Of a stretch of 64,000 nucleotides of DNA, positions 55,561 through 64,000 are shown piece by piece. The notes beneath the pieces are model-generated. The model made no database searches, had not been told where the DNA came from, and was given only the letters and a program-made list of their open reading frames with translations. The position numbers were made by a program, and so were the translations under genes. Source of the DNA: Hemicentrotus pulcherrimus (lineage: Eukaryota > Echinodermata > Echinoidea > Camarodonta > Strongylocentrotidae); the NCBI GenBank assembly GCA_003118195.1, contig BEXV01000736.1:45880-109879 (forward strand). The letters are read 5' to 3'. Position 1 is the first letter of the stretch. Each line of letters begins with the position of its first letter.

Positions 55561-55998
55561 GGTAGACTCACGTACCCCCGTGCTGGTGCCTTGCAACTGC
55601 CGTGCAATGTCCAACGGCTTGGTAAGGATATGTACTGTGCCATGCAGCTCTGTAGACCATCGGAAGAAACTCTTGCGAGGTTTGCAAAGAAGTACAACGG
55701 CTTCACGTATCGCGTGCCTTCTTTAATTACAAACAAAACACAAAAAGAGAACGTAGCCACACGCAGAGATTATTGAAAATGTCGAAAAACCTCATGCAGG
55801 CGTCGCTTGCGTTTTCTACTTGCCTTTAACAAACATGTAAACCCATATGAAATCCGTCGTAGAGAAGACGCAGAGCTGTGCGCGGTCGGTTGTGACCATG
55901 GTTGTGACCATGAAAAACCGTGTCGTTTAAATGATGTTGCCCCTAGCATTCAGAGGTCAGAGGTCACCACGGACATTTCTTCTAACCCATTTGCTTAA
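55561..55998 (+). other. GC-richer block with two adjacent open frames
   Basis: A 72-codon frame (55561-55776; PSEETLARFAKKYNGFTYRV) and, in the same reading frame after a stop and about ten further codons, a 63-codon frame (55807-55998) that includes a GCDHGCDH duplication from tandem GGTTGTGACCATG. No acceptor, donor or motif. Could be a decayed coding region; the - strand is also open over the first part. Confidence 0.2.
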
Positions 55999-56367
55999 GA
56001 CGCTTTAGATATATTCCTAATTTCTTGATTTTTCTTTTTAAATCTCAAGTTTAGTGTGTAGGTGTTCAATGACGAAGATGTCTTCGGCTTCTGGTGTTCA
56101 GAACTAGGGTATTCGGAAAGGTCACTTTTTGGTAGGTGTCTTTTAAGTGTTCTCGAGGCACTTTTTTCCTGACTTCAAAATGTAGTTTTGCTTCTTGCAT
56201 GGAGGCATAACTTTTAGATAATTAAACACATTTTATCTTCTAGCGATGCCATTCCTCTCCCACGTTTAATCTTACGACAAATTGAAGGTCAACATGCGTA
56301 CAAGCTTTAATAAATGATTGAATAAACTCGATAGCTTTATTTCAAAGACGCGTAGTAATGGGCTCTC

Positions 56368-56652
56368 ATGGCGAATTCGACACCATTCGGATGCTTACCC
56401 AATAACAGATGTTGTCAATCACCAGGATTTTTGGGCCAACCGGCCTTATGTAAAAATACTCTGCATTTCCACCCTCCCCTATATATAGTAAAATCATTAT
56501 CTGACACTTTCCCTTACCCGAAGTCTTTCCGACAGACGAGGGGAAATTTCTTGATGGGACTACGGGTTTGCTGTGTGCGAGACTCGAACACCAATCAATG
56601 GTATGATTTTCACCAAGTCTGGTGTCAGCGGATTACGACCTTTTGCACATAG
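56368..56652 (+). other. Unrecognised 94-codon ATG frame
   Basis: Starts MANSTPFGCLPNNRCCQSPG, Cys- and Pro-containing, ending at a TAG. The last third overlaps a - strand tRNA-like box B (GGTGTTCGAGTCTCGC near 56576-56591), which suggests that part is a SINE relic. No known motif. Confidence 0.15.
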
Positions 56653-56659
56653 AAACTGA

Positions 56660-57040
56660 CGGACATCTCAGACGAGTTATAGATATCTGGCAATACATTT
56701 ATGTTCAAGGAAATGGTCGAAAGAGAAAGCGAGGAGAATTGTCCCCAAAATGAACTGCAATTCTACTTTACACACAAAATAATACTCACCCTCTCTGCCC
56801 TTTCCAAGAAATTGCACTATCGGTATAATACTTGCAGTAAAGGTGAATAGGATGTTTGAGTGTGTAAGAATAACCGTTTAAAGAGAGGGGATGGCGCATA
56901 TAAGAGGAAGGTACAATTCGCAGTGGTCTATTAATTTTGTCTCGATTTTATTTTAAATCATGTAAATGTTCAGTGTCTGAATTAATTCTGTTTAATCACT
57001 AGCGTGTCGGGTTTTGTTGTTATGGATAATGTATATCACA
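56660..57040. other. AT-rich non-coding stretch
   Basis: Nothing supportable. Confidence 0.4.
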
Positions 57041-57044
57041 GAGA

Positions 57045-57126
57045 GAGGAGAGAACGGTAGGGATACAGGTGGCAGGAGAGGGAGCGGAATGGTGATGGTC
57101 GGGTGGGGGTGGGGGGGGGGGGNGGG
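57045..57126 (+). repeat. G-rich tract with ambiguous base
   Basis: GGTGGGGGTGGGGGGGGGGG and an N at 57123. G-quadruplex-prone sequence, and likely the reason for the ambiguous call. Confidence 0.85.
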
Positions 57127-57477
57127 TCAGCGGCTTATGCCAAAATAGCGATGGCAGGCGATCTTACTTTTCTGTGAATCGTTCTTTATTTTCACAGCCT
57201 GACCCTCAAGTTTATTCAGGTCTTTCAAAAATCGTATTGGAGGAGAATTCCCGACTCCATGTGACGATCTTGCTCTCCCCCCCTCTCTCTCTCTCCTCTC
57301 TCTGTTCGTTTGACTTTCCGCCGTTTCTTCCTTCACTCCTCTCTCCAATCTATTTTAAATTGGGATGTGAGTTTGATTGGAAATCTAACCTTCGCGTGCC
57401 ACTCCCGGCCCGATCGTAACCCCATTGAGGGTAGGACTTGGATGCTGAGTGGTCAAACGTATACCTTTCATCAAGAT

Positions 57478-57535
57478 ATGAAACCCTAAGGATCGAACAG
57501 GTAGCGAATGCAATCACTCGACTACTATTGATCTT
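57478..57535 (-). repeat. tRNA-like relic
   Basis: On the - strand AGTAGTCGAGTGATTGCATT and CTACCTGTTCGATCCTTAG have box A/box B spacing. No cloverleaf or SINE body confirmed. Confidence 0.35.
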
Positions 57536-57541
57536 CTTCAT

Positions 57542-59340
57542 TCTGAACGGGAGTTCTTTCTTTAGAAAATGTTTGTGAACGTAGACGATGAAGCTAGAGA
57601 GTGAGAGAAATAGAATTAGCTTTTTACTCGCCTTTTTCTAACGTTTTTATGGAAATTATATATAAACGTGAATTCAACAGTTGGTTTAAATACATCTTAA
57701 AGAATCAGGTATTTAACCTTCAAATATTTTAAACGTCTGAACTATACCCCAATACATGTCAGAAATATTCAGAAGTCTTGTTTTCACGAATAATAAGTAG
57801 GCAAAAAAGTAGAAAATGGGTCACAAAATCATGTAAATATCGCAAATAATGAATTCCTCAGTCGGCTACAGTCGTGACATTTGAAACATGAATGTTATCA
57901 ATATCCCAGCGCAGACATTCGAGAATCAAATTTTGTTATATAAATTGTTTACAGAAATCTATTTTCTGCTACTTAAATAATAGATTGTGCATTTAAAAAG
58001 AAGCCAATAAATATTCAGCCCAATTTTCCTCTTTCATCTGAATTCCAAACAATGAAAAGCAAAACAAGTGATTTTCAATGGTCCATATAATATGAAAATG
58101 AAATTTGAAACTTAATAATGCGGAGGTAAGATTTTAGTTTGATTGATAATTTTCATCGTGGATGGCTATGTCACTGACAAATTTTCCCAATGAAACGTTT
58201 TCAAGTTTAACATGACAATGGTATGGGCAATTTCATTTGTGATTGTGACCGCAGACAACAGACGAGAAAGAATTGATTGGATTACGTATGATTTTCATCG
58301 TAAATCGTAGATAATACGCACAAACGTTAAGTAAAAATCTGGTGACATGCTGAGGTATTAGGCAGAAGCCAACACAAACTATTTGTGTATTTGCAACTTA
58401 TATCATTCCAGATTCTTTTCTTAAATACCTTTCAAATTCTAAATGAAGAACAACGAAAAAAAAAAAAAACCTTTAAAGAAGGTTTTCTTAAAAGGCTGGG
58501 ATGAAAGAAAAGAGTACAAAACGGTGATTATGCGCATATTTGACCTGCTAGATTGGTTGTGAATGCTGTCACGAAATCCCTTTTGATGAGACTGTCAGAC
58601 CTTGTTATTTAGGATATTATCACCACAGTATCTTCTCATCTCCATCTAAAAAGGAATATGTGAAATCAAATACGAGAAGCCGATTCCCCAGAATGATATA
58701 TTGGTCATTTAACTGTGTCAGACAGTGCGTGTGTGGGTGTATGTTTAAGGGGCTTTATGAATAGTACAAAGTCCCCTTCTATCACTTAAAATGTATGGTT
58801 TATCCCATGCGTTTTCAATTAAAATCGATCGTAGAGCACCGTTAGAAAAGTCATTTCATGTAAGTGACAAAAAAGTGTCAAAGATGTTCAAAGTTTAATC
58901 AGGTTGATTGCAGCACGAAAAATAAACTTGTGATAATCTTCATGCGGAATACAACGTTAGGACCTATCCACACACACACACAAAAAAAAACAGAACATTT
59001 TTTTTCATACTGCAACGCCTTATCTTGATTAGGCCGGGTCATTTACAACTGGTCCGTTATCTGTGTAATATTATGATAATGGTCCTCTAACCCCTTGTGT
59101 ACGATTGTGGTGATTCGTTAAACAAAACCCAGAGACTTCTTAAAGACCAAGTAATAATTCTCGAAATAAAAAAAAATCAAGGTTAAGAAATTGAAAATAG
59201 CACTGTGAAAATCTAGTCTTACTTCGCATTTATTTTTATGACTACTTTTGAGGCATAAATGGCAGTTCGCTTACAATGCAGTCTGATTTCGGCATTGAAA
59301 TCGTCATGATTATAAAGAGTGTGCAGGGCACCCATGCAGT
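57542..59340. other. AT-rich non-coding stretch
   Basis: No exon or repeat. A short (CA)n plus A9 lies near 58970-58990, and an AAACCTT...AAGGTTT hairpin near 58469. Confidence 0.4.
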
Positions 59341-59600
59341 ATACTGAAAGTCATTTGGTGGCTTGGATATGAAGACAGACATTGACTGCTTGGAGGGGCA
59401 TTGGTTGAAACTATTGCCCGAGGCAATCTCAAAACTGCGTTAAATACCCTAGACGAAGTCGAAAGCTATAGCATAATCGGTGCCATCGAGGAAATGTCGA
59501 AACTGTGCTATGCCCGAGATGAAGTCGAGAGGTGTAGAACAGTCTTGAGATCACGATGGCCCACAACTGTGACCATAACTCCGAAAATACTATAAACAAT
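59341..59600 (+). other. Repeat-like block with 64-codon frame
   Basis: TTGCCCGAGGCAATCTC and ATGCCCGAGATGAAGTCGAG, with GAAGTCGAAAGCTATAGC between, look like degenerate repeats. The open frame at 59401-59595 (VETIARGNLKTALNTLDEVE) is protein-like in composition but probably repeat-derived. Confidence 0.25.
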
Positions 59601-61240
59601 TAAGGTTTCATATAACAAATCGTGGAATACTCGATAGAATGTTCCTGTAGAATCGATACCATACGGTCCGAACGGAGTAAAACCGTAATATTGGGGCATT
59701 TATATAAAATGGACCTCTTTACCAAACATTCTAACCCTTGCCCGTAAGTTGTGAAGTAGTTATCACTTGTGCATTTTATGACGTAACAGGTATATTACAT
59801 CGTAAACATACACGGGATGGAGTGGAGGTGACTGCAATAGCTCTACAATATGTAAATAATCTCATTGAGTCGCCGTTAACCCATTGGCATAAACTGCTTT
59901 CGGCATCTGACTTCTAAATAATACTCAAATAAGATGGCTTAGCGCATTGTTGTAACTGTCAGATGATTGATATAAGAAATACGATGATAAAACTTTCACT
60001 TGCTTACTCTTGTCACACCAAAAATGAGTATTTTGCTTTAACCTTTAAATGCAACCTTTCTGATGATGGCCTCATGGTCGACTTGCATGTTCCTTCATAT
60101 CAGAAGTTCCTCTCGTATCACACGTTCAATCTTGATTTTGCTGGTAGATTCAGGTCAATCATAAAACGCAAGCCATGCTACACACGCAACGACTCTATTA
60201 TTTGATGAACTGCCTCTTTCTGACATCAGTTTTAGAATGTTAAAATGACTTTTTAAAAAATGACACGAAAAGGATAATAGTGGGCCTACATTCATGCGAT
60301 TGACATTCACAACACGCGGTATAACAATAGGATTTGGATGGTAATAACTGGGGACGGGTACCTGTAGCTCATACATGCATGATATGATAACGTTTATAAT
60401 GGAACGTTTAAATATTCTCTCCATGGCGTATTGAACAATTGTTGTATTTTTACGTTGTTGTTGTTCTTGTTATTGCTCCGAATAACGAGGTTATGTTCGT
60501 AACGAGTACCTTTACAATTTCCGCTTCAATTTAGTGAAGCTAACTCTTATGCATGTGATTATCTTGATGATGATCTCGCAGGACCACCACTCATCTTACT
60601 CGAAAACAATCAAGTCAATCTGCCCTCTCCTTCTTTACATTTTAATTTAATGCCAATACCTCTCCGCTGTTCTCCAAATTTCTTGTGCAAGACTTCATCT
60701 TATTCTGTTCAGATTTTCCACAAAGTGCATGGCCACGCTGAAAAATTCCCAAGTTGTGATAAACGGGTCCCCATGCGACGAGCCAAAAACAAACAAGCCT
60801 AATACTGAGAAATCTAGCTCGAATTGTATAGTTACTCAGGAAAGGGACTTTTAAGTGCAAGGAAACTCTTGCTTCAGCAGTTTAATTAGGAAAAGACGTC
60901 GAATATAGTTCCATTAAAGTATTTCACAACTGGGAATATAGGCGCATTTACTTAGCCAGCTCTGTCTTTAGAAAAAACGAATTCAATTTCTCTCTGAATT
61001 CGCCATTTTTAACGGTTAATTTTGGTTTATCTGAAGTGTGTTTGTTTGACTGTGCTCATCGTCTCTGGGTGTTTGCTTAAATATGTATTATATTCCTCAA
61101 AGTATAAAGTACCGAGAATATTGTAGAAAAAAAAACCTCTCAAATTTTACAAAGAGGAAAACTATCGTAAGTTAAATCATAACCATAATTACGTAGTTCT
61201 TTACAAAAAAACGCAAGTAATTTTCACTATGAAATAACAT
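59601..61240. other. AT-rich non-coding stretch
   Basis: An 80-codon + frame at 59963-60205 (FALTFKCNLSDDGLMVDLHV) and an 89-codon - frame at 60155-60424 have no motif. An acceptor-like GATGATGATCTCGCAG ends near 60580, followed by only 22 codons. Confidence 0.3.
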
Positions 61241-61669
61241 CTTTTTTATTCACTAGGGACGTATACGCTCGATACCCTCTTCCCTGAACGACGAAATCAA
61301 TAGCTTCTCATTAGGATAATTACGCGAGCGTGAAGCTGGCGGTGATATTATTTTGTTTAAAGGCAAGAATAGATACGTGTCGTTCGTTTTACTACCGATC
61401 CTCACCAGGTAGCAAGATATGCATACCCAATATAACATGATCGTCATATAGTCGTTGTGCCGATGGTCTCACTTGACGATAATCGACAACCGGGTACTTC
61501 GTGTGGATTTGCAAGTAGAAGATCGGAAGCAATTTACAACAAAAAAAAAAAAAGAAAAGAAAAGAGAATGACACTAAATAAACGATGTGAAAATAAAGGG
61601 TAAACATTCAGAAGGGAGGATTGAATATAATGAAGAAAACAAAAATAACACAAAGGGATTGACAGTTAG
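61241..61669. other. AT-rich non-coding stretch
   Basis: Nothing supportable beyond A-rich runs. Confidence 0.35.
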
Positions 61670-61935
61670 ATAGAGAACACGAGAAAGAGGGAGAGAGAGG
61701 GAAAGAGAGAGAAAGAGAGAGACGCGGGAATAATTGAAAGCGGGACAGGAAAAAAGAAAGAGAGGGGTAATAGAGAGATAGGGAGAGGGGGAGAGAGAGA
61801 GAGAGAGAGACAGGGAGATAGAGAAAGAGAAATAGCAGTGATATATATCAAGAGACAGAGAGAGAGAGAGAGGAAGAGAGAGAGGAAGAGAGAGAGGAAG
61901 AGAGAGAGGAAGAGAGAGGAGTAAGAAATGTAGGG
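61670..61935 (+). repeat. (GA)n tract with 12-base tandem units
   Basis: GA-rich throughout. At about 61871-61918 the 12-base unit AGGAAGAGAGAG repeats four times with no change. Confidence 0.9.
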
Positions 61936-62799
61936 GAGTAAATGAGTGACAGAGAAAGACAGAAAGAAAAAGGGGTATTGTACCGACTTATTGTACTGAC
62001 TTAAATTAACCGAAACATACTTCTTCCGGCCATAACGTTGATGATGATGAACTAAAAATCATGGTATTTGAGAGTTATTCTTTTTCATCTTACAACAAAA
62101 TCTTTGCTTCGGAAATGTTCAGCTCATTAGCAACATCGTTTTTTTTTTAGCAAATTTTATCTTATCATACCTTTGTTTCGCCAAAACAGATGAACTTTCG
62201 AAATTATTAGAAATAATGTTGTTAATCTAAGAAAATTGAAACTTTGATATGAAAATTTGATATTTCGATATTCAAAGTACTTCCACACCTCACAAGTTAT
62301 TTTTTCGGACAATTTAAAACTTGTTAGATTGATTCATGCTTCTTTAAAACATTCGCGTGCATATTTGTGCTCGCAATCCAAATGATTATATTTGTATAAG
62401 AGATGAAGCTATTTGATTCGGAATGAGATCACAGTTAGATTACATTTCATAAAAAATGAGGGCGATGCTGAAATCATTCGCACATGTGTTTTTTTTTCAA
62501 AAAACCATACCTGTTTCTCAAAGCTATTTCAACTAAAATATCGGTTAAATAGCTAAGGGATGATAAAGTGCATGGACCCTCTGCCAATCGAATGACAAAG
62601 AAAGGATGATAAAGGAAAACCAATCAATAAACAAAATATAAAAAATCAACAACAAAAGAAATCGATAATAATAACAAAAACAACGACAGACGAAAAGAAG
62701 GTGAATGAAGATTGAACAAAATAAAGATACGAGCCTCTTTCACACTCTCCTCTCTCGCTTGCCTTGTTCCCTCGCCCTTGATTTACACTGTGAATCATC
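61936..62799. other. AT-rich non-coding stretch
   Basis: No gene or repeat boundary seen. Confidence 0.4.
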
Positions 62800-62872
62800 G
62801 TGAACCAACCCACCCACCTAACCATACACACGCATCCACACACCCTCTTCATACATACGCACACCCTCACAA
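62800..62872 (+). repeat. CA/CC-rich low-complexity tract
   Basis: CCAACCCACCCACC then CACACGCATCCACACACCC. Frames on both strands here are incidental. Confidence 0.7.
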
Positions 62873-64000
62873 TAACCAATCTCTCCCTGACGAATAAACG
62901 TTACGCCACTCGGCACTTCTCTTCGGTTTTGGGCACATTATGATATTTTCTTCCTCATGAAGAAACAATAACAACAATTTCGGTCTTCATTTATTCACAA
63001 TGTTTCCAATTTACCCGCTCCAACCATCATAAAAGCTCAGCAAAAGCTAAAGCAGAATTATATGATACGTTAGATGTAGTCACCCCTTATATTATTTCAA
63101 CGCCATTATGTCATTGCTGTCTATATACAGTCATGGTACAGGCTTTAGCAGAAGGCTTTCTGACAACATGTGCAACTTAGATGTTATGCCCGCCTACGGG
63201 CATTTTATGAATGCAAATTATATAAACCATTACAAAAAATGACAATAATTTAAAAAAAGTTAATAATCAAATGCGAAATGGATATAATCGGAAATCACTA
63301 ACTTATTTGTCGTTGAATAGCCCAAGACCAACCTTGCTGGCATTAATCGTTTCTTGGAGAACATTAACACAATCTGTAAATTAATGATTTCTCTGTCGTT
63401 TATTATGCATTGCTGTCATCTCGGAAAATCATTTGAATGATCAAGTCAAACAGCATCGGCCGTTTGCTAAATGGAGCGTAAAGACAGAGGACTGCTCAAT
63501 GGGTGGGAGTTTATAATGCAAACAAGTGTAGTTAGGAATGGTCTTGGCGGACATGTGCTCATTTGACGGATCATCGAGTTTAATCCTCGTGGGTGAGTTT
63601 ACTGATGATCGCCTCATTCACTCTGATTTCATTCCGGGCAAAAAACAATTTCGGGAATCTCGTAAGTTCATAGGTGTTTTTGGTTTGATTTTGTTCATGG
63701 GTGTTGCTTTCCTTTTTGTACGTACTTTTTTGGAATGAAATCGGAGACGCGACTCGAAAACAGTCACTCGCACCAGCCAATAATCTTTTCACCGGAGCGA
63801 TGATCAAAATTAATTAAACAATGTATAGATTTGGAGAGGGTTGATTTATCTAAGAACACCCTCTAGCTTATAGTACACCTATTTGCCAATATTGCCGTGA
63901 TATTCATAGCGCTTTTGAGTGCCATGAGCTTCCCTGTATCATTTAAGAATGTTAAAATTTACATCATATCCACCCCTTTCACACGCCCGCGACCACCATG
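62873..64000. other. AT-rich non-coding stretch
   Basis: Frames on both strands near 63538-63807 overlap and have no splice context. No repeat boundary seen. Confidence 0.35.

Noticed and set aside
1..64000. CRISPR array, operon or bacterial island
   Set aside because: No regularly spaced direct repeats with unique spacers, no long prokaryotic frames, and SINE and LINE remnants throughout show a eukaryotic nuclear genome.

Overview
The window is AT-rich (roughly two-thirds A+T) eukaryotic DNA with no operons, no ribosome-binding sites and no long uninterrupted coding frame. It is dominated by short interspersed elements, hairpin or terminal-inverted-repeat mobile elements, LINE 3' tails and microsatellites. 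The tRNA-headed SINEs with (ATT)n tails and the hAT-like ends beginning CAGTGGCGGATCCAG are of a kind I associate with marine invertebrate deuterostomes, most likely an echinoderm such as a sea urchin. That placement is inference from repeat style, not from a recognised gene. The assembly has one run of 76 Ns (25683-25758) and two single ambiguous bases (5001, 57123).

Coding content is sparse and must be read as candidate exons. The best are a + strand internal exon at 6505-6701 (strong acceptor, 65 open codons, GTATGT donor) and a + strand terminal exon at 51571-51789 (strong acceptor, 72 open codons, stop, AATAAA 114 bases later). Their phases are compatible, so they could belong to one + strand gene with a very long last intron. 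A CAG|GTATGT ratchet-type recursive splice site sits at 6224/6225 just upstream of the first. On the - strand two candidate first exons stand out: 47409-47556 encodes a type II signal-anchor N-terminus ending at a GTAAGTAT donor, and 22441-22485 encodes a signal-peptide-like N-terminus ending at a GTATGT donor. Weaker exon-like frames are listed with low confidence. I recognise no named gene and give no gene symbols.

Layout: 1-6.2 kb holds two SINEs, a TTAA-flanked MITE, a LINE tail and a GC-rich hAT-like element. 6.2-7.7 kb is the densest exon-like block. 9.2-14.2 kb holds a purine tract, a near-perfect 83-base hairpin, a LINE tail and a dispersed repeat. 16-21 kb holds a SINE head, a second TTAA MITE and a mariner-like MITE with a GT microsatellite in its loop. 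22-28 kb holds the secretory-type exon, another inverted-repeat MITE, the assembly gap, a SINE, a 169-base palindromic hairpin and a third TTAA MITE. 30-39 kb holds a tRNA-like relic, a 665-base foldback element, LINE tails, a zinc-ribbon remnant resembling the C-terminus of piggyBac-type transposases, a CT tract and a second copy of the third TTAA MITE. 42-50 kb holds SINEs, the signal-anchor exon and a 328-base foldback palindrome. 51.5-64 kb holds the terminal exon, a tandem repeat built on GCATCGCGATCC, GA/CT tracts and mostly featureless AT-rich DNA.
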